Shown here one piece after another: positions 49,575 to 61,463 of a DNA stretch of 64,000 bases. Each line of letters starts with the position of its first letter. Within the stretch, counting starts at the first letter, position 1. Both the position numbers and the translations under genes were made by a program. This stretch comes from Chrysomallon squamiferum (taxonomy: Eukaryota > Mollusca > Gastropoda > Neomphalida > Peltospiridae), in contig CM022678.1 in the NCBI GenBank assembly GCA_012295275.1, positions 17,724,278-17,788,277 on the forward strand, given 5' to 3'. The notes beneath the pieces are model-generated. The model searched no databases. It was given only the letters and a program-made list of their open reading frames with translations, and was not told where the DNA came from.

Positions 49575-50448
49575 GGATTTTGGGGAGTGGTTATTGTTCT
49601 GTTTTACTGTTTTAATCTTATTCTTTTTAATTCTTTTTTCTTTAATTACTACTTCTTTTAATCACTGACTTTCTTTCTTTCTCACTTCCTCTTCTTTTTA
49701 AAAAAATATTATTATTACTAATTAAATGAATTATTATTAAAAGAAGCAGCAATTGTTACTTTTATTTTCTTAATTATTTATTTACTGTGCATAACACATA
49801 CATTTATAAACACATAATATAAAAATAAATATAAACTTGATAAATCAAAAAAATAAATAAATAAAAAATAAAAACTATTACTAACAAATATAATATTAAT
49901 AATAAATATTACAATAACATTTTTTAAAAGTCATAAAGTCATGAATTTTTTATGTTAAAGAAACTCCAATTTTTTTTTTCATAAATCAAGAATTTAAAAA
50001 TCTATACTGTTTGAAGTCAGCTTAAAACTTTTCAACAATTACAAAATTTAGTTAATCACATCTTTGTGTCCATTATAAGCTACGAAGCTATGATGCTTAT
50101 GTAGTAAGAAATAAGAATATCACATAACTCAGTTTACTTAAAATCTTACTTAGTCCCTGATTCAATGTGCTAGATCATTTTTGTTGTCTGATATAATCAT
50201 ATACTGTTTGTTTTGGTTCAGTATCTGACTAGTGTCAAAGATAACTGAAGTTATTTTGGACTGAATTACTCAAACACTGCAAATCAGTCGATTTTATTTT
50301 ATTTATTTTTTAACTGTTATCTGATTATTTTGGCCTGATTGTTGGTAATACACTTGTGTTGTTTTATACAATATGTATGATTTCTAATTATGGACCATTT
50401 AATATTTACAGTGAGTTAGTCAAATGTGAATAATTTAAGTTACAGCTC

Positions 50449-50497
<49 letters not shown>

Positions 50498-51089
50498 ATG
50501 TTTATCTTAATGCTACAAACAGCCTAAATTGTAAATTTTATTTATATGCAACAAGCTTTGTTAATAATAAAGTAAACCAATAAGTAGAGATGTCTTTCCA
50601 CAGATTTAAAAATATCATGACGAAATTAAAAATAAAAATAATAATACAGTTTTATATTCTCCAGTTATGAAATATGTAACATGGTACACTTCAGCTCAAA
50701 ATCTTTACAATAAATCAAATTATTAGCTTTCAAAAACAATCCAAAACATCTTGACATAGTCCTGAGTGCAAAAAGGGGCCAACCACAGTTTTCAAAACTA
50801 ATAGGAATTTTGTACGTGTCCATCATTTATATGGATGCAGAAATGAGTGAAATTTTATCAAAATTGGAGATGGCTGACCAGAGCACTCTGCTTGAGTTGG
50901 AATGGGATAACCCAATTTGAAATTAATTACTCTTTTTTTTTCTTTTCTTTTTTCTCTCTGTCTTTTTTTTAATAAAAAATAAAATTATAAATGTTCCAAA
51001 GCCTATTTTTCATTCCAACTGGTTTTTCCAAGTTTCTAAAGCATGAGAAGCCTACAGTCTAGTGTTACAATAACTATTTATTTGTCTGC

Positions 51090-51128
<39 letters not shown>

Positions 51129-51811
51129 TTTTACTTCCCTTTACTTTATTTGGCTGTTTGTTTGTTTGTTTGTTTGTTTGTTTTTTTGTTTTTTTATCTA
51201 TCTATCTACTCACATCTTTAACTAAAAAATGTCAGACTTTCACCCAATCTGATTATTTGTTGTTTTCAAATTTTAAACAAAAGTAAGATAAACATATCAT
51301 TTTCCTCCAATACCACCCATCCTCCTCATCACCCACAGACATCAAGACACACAGACACACAGACAATACACCGTGACACTGCATAATGAGGCTGGACAAC
51401 CTGGTAGAACAGAAGTCTCAGTAATTTGATATTTATGTGTTTGTACTTGACAGCACACATAACCTCCTGTGTTTCAAGACCTTTTGTAAAGTTTTAACCC
51501 CGTTTTTTTTTTTTTTACAACAAACATTGTGAGCTGTTTTATAAAAGAATCTGGGCCAACCTTCACATTTTAGAGATAATGTATTTGCAAGACATATATA
51601 ATATATATACACAGTAAGTTGAGTCACGCTGTTAGACATGCACTTCTTATATATCAACCTGCTTGTACTTTATTTATAACAGTACTTGTACACATAGACA
51701 TATACAAATTTATAATATGAGTTATATTCTACTAAATAACTGAGTTTATTAAACGTTATATTAAAACAGTGATGTAGAACACATAGACTACATAATTACA
51801 CAATCAATCAA

Positions 51812-51891
<80 letters not shown>

Positions 51892-52111
51892 ACATATGCA
51901 AAAATTTAAATATCAGTCAGCAGCAACTTAACATATACCAGAATAAAAACATTAACAGAAAAAAATAAACAGAAATATACTAACAGAGATAATATATACA
52001 GTTTTCATATTCTTAAAATTCACAATATATATATATATATGTATGTATGTATAAAACAGTGATATTCAGAAATATATTTCATGTCTCTCTGTTATACACA
52101 CACACATCAAA

Positions 52112-52155
<44 letters not shown>

Positions 52156-52263
52156 AAGAATCATCTAAATATACCTAATAGATCTATTAGTGTATGCATG
52201 TGTGTGTGTGTGTGTGTGGTATTTGTATTTGTGTGTGTATGTATGTATGTATCTAAAAAAAAT

Positions 52264-52303
<40 letters not shown>

Positions 52304-53356
52304 GAGAAATACACCTCAACTTCCATTCTCTCATACTCTTGACTTACACAAACGTAAAACATTTAAAAGATTTAAACAAATACACCCACATCAGTGTTTG
52401 TACACACATATCAACATTGCAACAACCTAAACAAAGTCAAGACAGGATAAGTAAATATTTGTTGTTTACCAGATCAATTAACACCCAAGGCTCAATATTT
52501 ACACAAAAACTTTAAGTTGTTTACGTAGGTTATTAATCTGACAATAATACTTGCAATATACATCTTTGTCATTCTTTCAGTCAATATAGCCAATGTGTGT
52601 ATGCTTGTGTTTTTGTATCTGTGTGTGTCTGTATGTATATATGTATGTATATGTTTTTGTATGTATGTCTATGTATGTCTGTATACATGTATGCATAGGT
52701 ATGTATGTGTGCATCTATATATGTATGTATATGTATGTGTATGTATGTATGTGTGTGTGTGTGCATAAATTTGTATATGTATGTATATAGTGTATGTAAA
52801 TATGTATGTATGTATGTATGTATATATATATGTATGTATATATATATGAACACACACACACACACATATACTATATATGCATATGTGTATGTATATGTTT
52901 ATGTGTATGTATAAATCCTCATTAATCTATCAACAACTTATTAAGTTTTTATTATTGTCATTTTGTTTCTGTCAACAGAATCATTGTCATTATGTATGAA
53001 CATCCTTGTTATTCTAATTACCATCAATCAACATGTTCAGCTGGCTTCCGTGAAACATTTACAGTTGCCTGGTCTATTTATCAAACATGTGATTCACTCA
53101 AGTGAGTGAACAGTGAAGGATGGTGTAGTCCAGTGGTTAGAGTGGTGGTCTGGGATGTGAGAAGAGGTTTGTTGTGTGTTCTTATTACTATTTCCCCAGT
53201 ATTATCAGTTAATTTACTCTGAATTCTCCAGCCTATGAGTGGGTGATTATATAAAACATTTTATTGCTGCTAGAGCACAGTGACTTCAAACGTGACTTTT
53301 GTGAGAAGCTGTTTCATCAACTATTTTATTTTTTTATTATAATAATAATAATAATA

Positions 53357-53414
<58 letters not shown>

Positions 53415-55151
53415 TTATTATTAATCTTTTTCTTTCTTTCTTTCTTTATTTTTTATTATTTATATATATTTATATATATATTCTTTTCTTCTTTTTTTTT
53501 CTGTTTTCTGTGGCTACCTTGGACTGGTTTATCAATTTGTTTTTGAAACATATGAGATGATTGATGACTTGTCTGGTCTATTTCCCAACATCAACCTTGA
53601 CTGCTTTATCAATTAAAAAATATTCTGCATTTTACTGTCTGCAAGAAGGAAAACACATATAGACGATTTCTTGCTATTTAATGGGGTTAAGCATAACTCA
53701 TGAAATAGGTTTCTTCTCACACATTATAAACAGAAATAAAAAATAAAAACCTTTTGGCAAGCTGAAGAGATCTAAAAAAGGCAATATAACAAGTTTGATG
53801 AAAAAATAAAACTGATAGGTCTTACTGCAATGTTTTTGGCTGTTACAACAAATCATCTAGAGTCAGAATTAACATGTACGAGCTTGTTTATAATAATAAT
53901 GATGATGATAATGGAGAATAAAATTAAATTATTAAATATATTTATTATAGTGTATAATACATCTTTCTCATCACAGTAAACTGCAGGTTTAATATAAAAA
54001 TATAAAAAAACCATATTGCACCTGTTAGATGCATAATGAATTCAAAAGTGTAAAGAAATTCTGAAAATTCAAACATAAAAGGGTTTAGTGCATGAATGAT
54101 ATGAATTAGTAAATAACGTTTTTTTTAAAAACAACGGTAAGACTCAGGTTTTTAATAACTTCTATAAACTGGAACAAAAATTAAAAAAATTATTTAATAA
54201 AACCAAAATATTAAAAACAAATAATAAAAATGTTCAGTTAGTGCTGCTACAGATAATATATTTCGATAAGTAATTTTAAAATCCACTAGGTGTTAATTAA
54301 GAAATTAACAATTAATCACCCCCATCATCATGACACCTACCTTTATCATCATCTGAAGAATCATCCTGATCATCTACACACGTCTGCTTGCTGACTGGAC
54401 GTTGAGAATGCCTCATTGTCACAGTTTTCTTCTTCTCAACATCGTCAACACTTGCACACACATCAGTTACTCCTTTAGCAGAACTTTCAGCAGACGTTAT
54501 GTTCAGCTCCCTGACACCTGACATAACATTATCACCAAACAAGTTACGCTTTTCTGATTGACTTTCTATAACTAACGATGCAGTCTGATCTCCACATATG
54601 TCACTCTTTTTTGTAGCACACTCACTGGTTCCTTCAGAAACCACTGATTCACTGGGATAGCCGCATGTGCTACCCCTTTCCACTCCACTCTGACTGTCAG
54701 ATGCACTCGTTAGACTGCATGTGTTAATCTTTTCCACATCAGTTATGTCGCTGTCTTCTAAACATTTGCTAAGATTTCCTTCACGAAAACTGTCAGTTTT
54801 TAAGAAGCCAAACACCTCACTTATCATTGCTGTATTAGTTCTCGGTTGTTTTGATCGACTGATACTACACCTCAGTTCAACGACATCATCAACGTCGGTG
54901 CTCGTTTCCTCGACATCTGAAGTCACATGTCCATTTGGAAGATATTCAGTCAGATTCATTTTATCAGTCAGTTGTGGACCGACATGTCCATTTATTTTCT
55001 GTAATGGAATATCATCACAATTTCCATGATGTTCGGTTGTGTGTCCATTAAAATCTAGAGTTGTCTTCTCTTTCTGTTGAACATTTATCTCCCCTTTCGC
55101 CATTTCAGTTTTCTGCCCAGTACAATCCACAATTATCCCACCATTTTCCAT
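41382..55151 (-). CDS. PDZPH1: PDZ and tandem PH domain protein (PDZPH1-like), complete, 11 coding exons, 709 aa
   Basis: Exons: 55151-54341, 47910-47743, 47313-47125, 46663-46562, 46039-45929, 45344-45163, 44683-44538, 43611-43566, 43055-42869, 42164-42029, 41433-41382. They sum to 2130 nt with all phases matching and GT-AG introns. Residues 1-270 (one large exon) are acidic, Ser/Thr-rich and probably disordered. A PDZ domain lies at about 391-460: KVVTIQKTDTDSDFGLHLLD, SPAHRAGIVEGQIIIAVNG. PH1 is at about 485-585 (FEGYMYKL, KKWNKRYFILRHDNCLYYYK, MTAWFGKL). PH2 is at about 608-704 (CTGYLIKCAPRYKTWKKRYC, FFFQAENETDKNRWVEAL). The order PDZ-PH-PH fits PDZPH1, known from mouse and a pseudogene in human. 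A scaffold that ties peptide ligands to phosphoinositide membranes is inferred from the domains. The start has an in-frame upstream stop. Confidence 0.85.
42602..42892 (-). repeat. Exon-edge duplication: copy of the PDZPH1-like exon 9 donor region
   Basis: About 22 nt of the 3' end of exon 9, its donor (GTAAACTTACC on the sense strand) and about 100 bp of following intron are present twice, ending at 42869 (authentic) and at about 42708 (copy). The spacing is about 160 bp. The copy differs at two or three exon positions and lacks the rest of the exon. Confidence 0.85.
43196..43248. repeat. (GT)n microsatellite
   Basis: About 50 bp of GT repeats in the intron between PDZPH1-like exons 8 and 9. 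Other GT-rich tracts lie at 43385-43500. Confidence 0.95.
43860..44035. repeat. ATT-rich trinucleotide tract
   Basis: (ATT)n with ACT, GTT and ATC variants in PDZPH1-like intron 7. No exon is present. Confidence 0.8.
44915..45155. repeat. ~18-22-bp minisatellite next to PDZPH1-like exon 6
   Basis: Imperfect units of TAATAATCTAATTAACAGG, about 11-12 copies, end within about 10 bp of the exon 6 donor (45162-45161). Confidence 0.85.
45480..45760. repeat. AGT/AGC trinucleotide tract
   Basis: About 280 bp of GTAGTA, AGCAGT and AATAGT repeats in PDZPH1-like intron 5. It creates poly-L/poly-Y open frames on the minus strand. Confidence 0.85.
46277..46545. repeat. 45-bp minisatellite next to PDZPH1-like exon 4
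   Basis: About six units starting at 46277, 46322, 46367, 46412, 46457 and 46502, each starting GTGGTCAGTAGAGATACAGA and ending near GACCGGGGCA. The array stops about 17 bp short of the exon 4 donor at 46561. Since 45 is a multiple of three, it yields a spurious 105-codon plus-strand frame. Confidence 0.93.
46675..46940. repeat. AAAT/AAATG-rich tract
   Basis: (GAAAT)n at 46688-46712 and (AAAT)n at 46770-46800 and 46905-46930 in PDZPH1-like intron 3. Confidence 0.8.
47659..47726. repeat. (CT)n microsatellite
   Basis: About 67 bp of CT repeats in PDZPH1-like intron 2, within about 16 bp of the exon 2 donor at 47742. Confidence 0.95.
51813..51892. repeat. (CT)n microsatellite
   Basis: About 80 bp of uninterrupted CT dinucleotides within PDZPH1-like intron 1. 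Confidence 0.95.
52580..52915. repeat. TATG/TGTATG tract
   Basis: About 330 bp of degenerate TATG and GTAT repeats that give Y/V/C/M-rich and T/H/I/Y-rich open frames on opposite strands. No gene is present. Confidence 0.85.
53118..53270 (+). mobile_element. tRNA-derived SINE
   Basis: The best SINE head in the window: GGTGTAGTCCAGTGGTTAGA is an excellent tRNA A-box region, followed by GGTCTGGGATGTGAGAAGAG and a degenerate B box (GGTTTGTTGTGTGTTC). The body includes ATTTCCCCAGTATTATCAGT and TCTCCAGCCTATGAGTGGG. It lies in PDZPH1-like intron 1. Borders are approximate. Confidence 0.6.
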
Positions 55152-57371
55152 CTTGACAGAAACTGTTGTAATAGATTGTGAAAATTTGTTTTATATGTGA
55201 AATTTACTATGATAACAGAAACTATTGTGAGACTGAGTTAGAACTGGAAAACCAGTAGATTGTTTTTATGGAAGGTGATAGTTTCACAACAATTGTGGGT
55301 TTTTTTAATTTTTAATTTTATTAATTAAAATATATCAGAGGCATAGGCTGTTATTAAATCCACAGAAGAGAAAAATGTTTATCTGTTTCATAGATGAAAA
55401 ATAAATATTTTGTTGATTAGTTTTGTATTTGCTCATTATATAAATACACAAACACTGATATAACTAAAGTCACATATTTATATAAATTATTAGTATTAAA
55501 ATACACAATAAATTATCATGAATCAACAACAAACATTTTATTTATAAAGTAAAATAATAAAAATGTAAGTTAAAGTACATATTTATATATATATATATAT
55601 CCAGTTATTTTACATAAACCTTTTTTTTTTTTTTTAAATCATTGTCTGCCTTTGGTATCTATATGTGTCAAATGACATGGCATTTATTTTCCTGTAATAC
55701 TGTAGTGAGAAATGGTAAATTATTCTAAAAAACCTAAACATAAATTTTTGTTTGTCAGGTATCTGATTTATTGACTGAAAAAAAAAAAAATAATAATAAT
55801 AATAATAATTATAGCTATAGTATAAAACTAATGTTAGTGATATTTATTTAGCTTCAATCTCTGTTATCCAGAATCATACTATTTCAAACTATGTTTTAAT
55901 TCAGATGACATCAAATTTCTAAAAGATAAGGAGATTCCGTGGCTCTTTTTCGTAATTCCACTGGAAGAACCTGATGACGTTATGTTAATTATGTGACTGT
56001 CAGTGACATATATCAATAGTATATATATATGTAAAACAGATGGTAAAATAAAATCATTTTAGACTGATTACAACTACAAATATATCAATTCATCTAAACA
56101 TAACACATGGATAAACAAAACGCATCAAAAACTAGTAACCAATGGTCCAATCGCGTGTGAAATTTGTAAGATCAACATAAGTATCAAAAGAAATTCGTAA
56201 GACATCAAAGTCATGGTTATCTGATACTATATCAGATTTCTCAGACAGAGGTGAAAGCTAAATTTAGAAACAAAACACAATAACAATTAAAATAAAATAC
56301 ATTACCTTTAAACAAGATATTCTATATTTTTCAAAACATCACACGTAACTAGGTTTTATCATCCTTTTGTCGGTGTTTACTAATATGACAGAACGTCATT
56401 CAATATAATTACCATAATATCTGGAGCACCAACATCATAATTAATTTCTAGCAGAAAACAAAACATTTAAAAATAACCTTAACAAAGTTACATTGTTATT
56501 AATCAATCAAGCATTTAGTAACAACCTGACGTTAAATCTTCCTCCTTTGACACTTCCTTGTTGCTGGAAGACTGCTACTCTTTCTGGATTAAGTCTGCTC
56601 TCTGCCGTAAAAACATTTATTATAATGCCGATAGATCAGGGTCTGAAAACACATACGGTCTTAAAACCCGCATCTCCATAAAGTCGAGAATGCGAATGTT
56701 CGGAAGATAATTTTTTTATATAATATTTCTGTTTTACTACAACTAAGATGAATTTGCTTATAATAACTGTTTTATCAAAATATTACAATAATTTTATTTT
56801 GTTTTTAATGTTTTATTGTTATTTTAATTTATATTAAGATTAGGCTAGACTGAAGAACACTCAAGTTTAACAATTAAAATAGTTTTGAATCAATAAAAAT
56901 ACTAAATTTTATTTCACAGTAATTGCTTAATTAATTATAAATAATTTATATTTGATATTATAAAGATTATGGTTGTGGAACTGGAAATGTAATTATTTAC
57001 TAACACTAACCATTACAAACGTTTTAAAACCCACACTATTTCGGAAATAAACACGAAATTATCGGCAATTTTACATCCTGCTTGCGCGCTATTTTCAAAC
57101 ATCAGCGCTGGGTTTGGTAAAATTTTTAACCGATTCAAAATCAAAGATATATATATATATATATATATATATCACTTTTTCTAAACCTTTTAATATATAA
57201 ATCCTTGATTATTTTTTAAACAAATTTCTTATTATTTCGAGAAATTGAACCAGTCAATATTTCAGTTTAATCCTAGAATCAGTGTATTTATAATTATAAA
57301 CATTTATAATTAAGTGAAATATGAAAATCAGTTGTGGTTTCATTAAATGCATTTTCATTTCAGCAGCAACA
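55152..57371. promoter_or_regulatory. Head-to-head promoter region between PDZPH1-like (-) and MRNIP (+)
   Basis: The two genes diverge across about 2.2 kb. Contents are AT-rich DNA, (TA)n at 55586-55602, 56018-56030 and 57149-57172, and an (AAT)n patch at 55790-55810. TTTCATTTCAG directly upstream of the MRNIP start could be an acceptor for an untranslated first exon. No core-promoter motif can be assigned confidently. Confidence 0.45.
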
Positions 57372-60300
57372 ATGCCTCAAGAATTTCAAGTTGTACGATG
57401 CTACAGCTGCAAAACATTTCAAGTGCAACAGAAGAAAAAAACAAACAAATGGATCTGTAAAATGTGTGGTGAAAAACAGTCTCTCAAAAAAGTAAAATTA
57501 CTTTAGATAAATTCAGGGTTAGAGTTTGTTTCAGAGTAATAAATAATTTGTGAGATTTAGTTAATTCTTAATTACTGCTATAAAAAAGATCAAATACTGA
57601 AACAGACCCTGTTTTAGAAGTATATTAATTTGTATCTGTTAAACGTTTCTTTCTTTCTTTTATATTTTAAGTAAAGATTTTAGACTGAGTCCAGAAATCC
57701 AGATCAACTGGCTAGATAAATGGTTCAGTATGTGTATATAACACTTTTAAACATTTTTTAAAATTCTGTTAATATTGAAATCTGTTCTAGCGTGTGATGT
57801 ATGGGGGTGGTGTATTTAACAATTTAATAAAGTGAAAAGTTAATGAATACTAATAAAAATTTTGAAGGTGTTTGGAGAAAGTAGTGGTTCTGACTGCAGA
57901 CGTCATGTTCAGGAGATGAATCGTCTACATGGTGAACTTCAACTACAACAGCAGCAGTGTGACAGCATCTCTGAAACATCATCATGTTCGTTTGATATTC
58001 TAGACTCGCCAGACAACAAGGAGACAGTACAAGTAATTCAATAATTTAGATAAATAAAACTGATTTATTTTAAATCTTTTTAATTGTATTTTGACGAAAT
58101 TAATATTGTTATTAATGCGTTATTAGGATTCAATGTGTTGGCATTTTTCTTTAGCATTTAACATACACAGAAATGTGAAAAAGTCTTTACAGACTGAAGA
58201 TTGAGCAATCTTTGAAATTATCAATTTACATTAATATTAAAATTTATACCATTATTATTTATTGTTATTGTATTTATATTATGGTTATTTATTATTTATA
58301 TTATGATTATTTTTTATTTATTTATGCTATTATTTATTGTTGTGTGTACATAGTATTTGTTGCTTATTATTGTCATTACATTATCATTATTATTTTATTT
58401 ATTATTACAATTTTTAAAAATTGTTCCAATATTTTTATTTCTATTGAAAAACATATAGTAAGGGCTTACTTTATTATTAACAAAGTTTGTTTCCTAGTAT
58501 CAATAAAACAATTGTTACTTGTAAATAAAATTTATAATTTTGGATGTTTGTAGCATTATATATAATTATATATAATTTTTCTAACTTTATATTTTTAAAT
58601 ATTAATTTAGAAAGATCATTTTAATACATCACATGTGACTATAATTTTTCGTTAATTCAGGTCAAACTTTCAAGTCGATGGTCTAACTATATTGAGAAAG
58701 ATCAAGATGAAGAAGAAGAAGAAAAAAAGATGAAGATGAAGAGACTCAATACACACTGGACAGAAATGTTGTTAAAAAAATGAAAAGTGGAAATAAAAGG
58801 TGAGACCAAAAAATGTTGAGGTGTTATTTACAAAATATTATAAATTACATTTTAAAAAAATATATTATCATTTTCTGTGTTTCTTTTCAGTTGTTGTTAA
58901 AATTATTATTTATTATTTGTTATCTTCATTAGATATTATCATTTTCATTATTATTATTATTATTATTATTAATTACTTTGTATTTAATATTATTTATAAT
59001 TATTGGTATTTATTATTTTTATAATTATTGTTATTATTATAAATAACTACAGGTATTCATATTTACTGGCATTTATTATTTATATTTACTGGTATTATTT
59101 ATATTTACTTGGATTTATTATTTATATTTACTGGTATTTATTGTTTATATTTACTGGTATTTATTATTTATATTTACTGGTATTTATTATTTATATTTAC
59201 TGGTATTTATTATTTATATTTACTGGTATTTATTTGTTCATATTTACTAGTATTTATTATTCATATTTACTAGTATTTATTATTTATATTTACTGGTATT
59301 TATTGTTCATATTTACTGGCATTTATTATTTATATTTACTGGTATTTATTATTTATTTTAACTGGCATTCTTTATTTATAAATGTTATAAGAACGTTTTT
59401 TTGGGTTTTTTCTGATCTTAATTATAGGAAGAGAATTTGGATGGATACCAAACTGAAAGGAAACATTTATCCAAAACCTGCAAAGTTCAGTTATCTTAAT
59501 GATTATGAAAATGAAGTTCAAAGCTACAATGTTGTGAATGATTTTGAAGATGAAGATTGTACGTCTGTCAACACTATAAATGAAAAATGTTGCCGTGGTA
59601 ATGAACTGGAAGGGAACAATTATGTCAGCAGGCAGACGGGATCAAAAAGGTCACACTGTGACCTTCTGGAAGAACATGGAATGAGAAATAAACCAGAAGT
59701 GAGTCTCAACAGGAATCAACAAAAAGATTTTTCCATTCAAAAGACAGACAGACAAATGTTAAAACATTCTCAGTCAAAAGAACCTCCTGCTATGAAACAG
59801 GAAATCATCAAGAAGACAACACCGGTCAGCAAATGGTCAGCATTTGTTGAACCTGAGGACAGTGGTCAGTCAGATTCTGATAGTGAAGGTGACAATCCTG
59901 ACAGTCTGGTGACACCAGGATCGGGGGCACAGAACTTGGAAAGTAAAGATTGTGATAATTTAAACACAGGATTTCAGCTGAGATCATACACTAAGGAAAT
60001 GACAAAGACTGCAGTTAATACCAGTGTATATAAATCTACTGGATTTCAGACAATGACTGATAAGAAAGAAATGACAAAAGATATAATTAATACTGATAAG
60101 CCACCTGCTGGATTTGAAACAATAACTGCTGATAAAGAAATATTAAAGGATACAATTAACTTTGGTGGATATGAACCATTCACTGTATCAAACGCAAAGG
60201 AAATAATAAAGGATGACAGGAGGAAAAGAAGAGTAAATGAAAATTATGAATTTACTGAAGAAACAGATGGAGAATGTGATACAAGAACAAAGAAAATAAA

Positions 60301-60541
60301 AACAGGTTTTTCTGCATGTCAGCAGACGACAAATCAAACATCAGAAAGTGAAGAGTTTAATTCAGTGAAAGATGGAAATGTCAACGGACTGTTTTCTTCA
60401 ACAAACCATTTTAGAAGAATCCCAAATCTGAGTTCTGTCACACATGAAGGAAACCGAAGAAGTATGAACAATGATGGAGATAATGTTGTCAAAAATATCT
60501 TTAACGTTGCTGACCTCAGCGATGATGATTTTCTGATCTGA
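57372..60541 (+). CDS. MRNIP: MRN complex-interacting protein (MRNIP); frame continuous only with a -1 shift in exon 3
   Basis: Exons: 57372-57491, 57868-58032, 58661-58799, 59428-60541. The N-terminus is a zinc ribbon with Cys10, Cys13, Cys29 and Cys32 ([23 protein letters not shown]), then [16 protein letters not shown] and [11 protein letters not shown]; these match MRNIP in order. The long last exon holds the conserved [13 protein letters not shown] block and the acidic C-terminal [13 protein letters not shown] binds MRE11-RAD50-NBS1 in the nucleus and promotes the ATM-dependent response to double-strand breaks. In exon 3 the zero frame stops at 58781-58783. Moving back one base at 58723-58729 (A AAA AAG) gives an acidic stretch and the correct phase (AG|G) into exon 4, for about 512 aa; human MRNIP is about 343. 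An in-frame upstream ATG occurs at 57321. Confidence 0.88.
58723..58729 (+). other. A AAA AAG slippery heptamer / homopolymer at the MRNIP frame break
   Basis: In the exon 3 zero frame the codons are GAA AAA AAG, so the heptamer sits exactly in the register required for -1 ribosomal slippage. The -1 frame after it stays open to the exon end and is the only frame that joins exon 4. No obvious downstream stem or pseudoknot is seen in the next 60 nt. A single missing A in the 7-A run would look identical. Confidence 0.6.
59050..59375. repeat. ~24-bp minisatellite in MRNIP intron 3
   Basis: About 13 imperfect units of TTTATATTTACTGGTATTTA plus TTAT end about 50 bp before the exon 4 acceptor. The repeats keep a frame open that fuses into exon 4, producing a false N-terminal extension rich in I, Y, W, L and F. 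Confidence 0.92.
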
Positions 60542-61463
60542 TGTGATGTTTTGATTTGGTAATTTTTTATTTTTTATTTTTCAGTTTAATTTTCAATTAT
60601 GCACATACACTAACATGTATATGATATGAGAAGCCATATTGTTTTTCTTGTTGGTCAGGAACTATAAGTCAGTAACTATAAAATTCATTTGTTTTAATAG
60701 TTCTGAATAAATTAGTATGCAAATCAGCCACATTTCACAGAATTTAACAGTGTGTGTGTATGTGTGTGTGTTTGTGTTGTCTTCATATACATGACGTGTG
60801 CAGATGTATATATTCATGTTTGTATGTGTATGCATGTGTCTGTGTGTGTATAAGATGTGCAGGTATATGTAGGTGTGTATTTGGGTGTGTGTGAGTGTGT
60901 GTATGTGCATATTTGTGTTTGTGCATGTGCTGTTGTTATAAAAGATTATTTAACTAAGAACACAGGGAAGGTTTGATCCAGCAACCTAGCAGATGTCAGT
61001 CTGAGTTCTGAACACTTATAATAATTAATAAACTTGTTATTGTGACCATACTTAAACAAAAAACATTTTAAAACAGATATAAAAATAGTACAAGTGAATA
61101 ATCATCATTCCTTCTGGATCTAAAATTCTTAATCGGAGCAAAGAAACAGTTTTCTAACAAAAATCTGGATCATTTATGGCACTGTTTCTGCTAAGTTTAT
61201 AATTGGTCTCAGCAAACTACCATTCTGCTGAATTACAGATAGCACTGTCATGGAAATGAGAGTTTTACTATAATGAAGAAGTATTGTGTTTTCATTTTTG
61301 TTTTTGTTTTTTTCACTGCTGATCTGTGAGTATGTCTGGTACTTCAGCATCATTCCCAGTAACAAATTTAATTTTCACAGCTACAGCATCATCAGCACGA
61401 CTCACAGAGCAGACAGGTACAGCATCTTCAATGCCAAGTTCAGTCAGGGTCTCCAGTACAAAA
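60542..61463. other. Convergent 3' ends of MRNIP (+) and the TRIM-like gene (-)
   Basis: The two genes converge here, so the region should hold both 3' UTRs. It contains GT-rich sequence at 60750-60925 and a SINE-like piece near 60960. No extra exon is visible; plus-strand open frames overlapping 61286-61483 are not supported. Confidence 0.5.
60945..61035 (-). mobile_element. tRNA-derived SINE head fragment (minus strand)
   Basis: On the minus strand, AGAACTCAGACTGACATCTG followed by GCTGGATCAAACCTTCCC resembles the B-box half of a tRNA-derived SINE. It is short and the A box is poor. Confidence 0.35.

Larger units (their letters stand above)
47911..54340. other. PDZPH1-like intron 1 (6.4 kb), repeat-rich
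   Basis: No coding exon was found. Contents: (AAAT)n at 47920-47980, ACT/TAC trinucleotides at 47990-48200, (AAT)n at 48415-48446, T-rich DNA at 49430-49700, (GT)n at 50451-50495, (TTTA)n and (GTTT)n at 51090-51185, (CT)n at 51813-51892, CA/GT tracts at 52098-52310, TATG repeats at 52580-52915 and (ATT)n at 53338-53425. A stretch at 50755-50930 has low simple-repeat content and may be an old interspersed repeat. Confidence 0.75.

Noticed and set aside
53118-53190. Possible functional tRNA gene
   Set aside because: The A-box region is excellent but the B box is degenerate, the acceptor stem does not pair and a SINE-type body follows.
54721-55029. 102-codon plus-strand frame
   Set aside because: Antisense to the large first coding exon of the PDZPH1-like gene, which continues in phase into ten further exons.
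56493-56681. 62-codon plus-strand frame in the divergent promoter region
   Set aside because: Short, no family similarity and no splice link to MRNIP; it might be part of an untranslated exon, but nothing supports that.
59003-59427. N-terminal part of the 512-codon plus-strand frame (I/Y/W/L-rich)
   Set aside because: It is the 24-bp intron minisatellite read through into MRNIP exon 4; a normal acceptor (TTATAG) precedes the exon at 59428. The equal length of that frame and the restored MRNIP is a coincidence.
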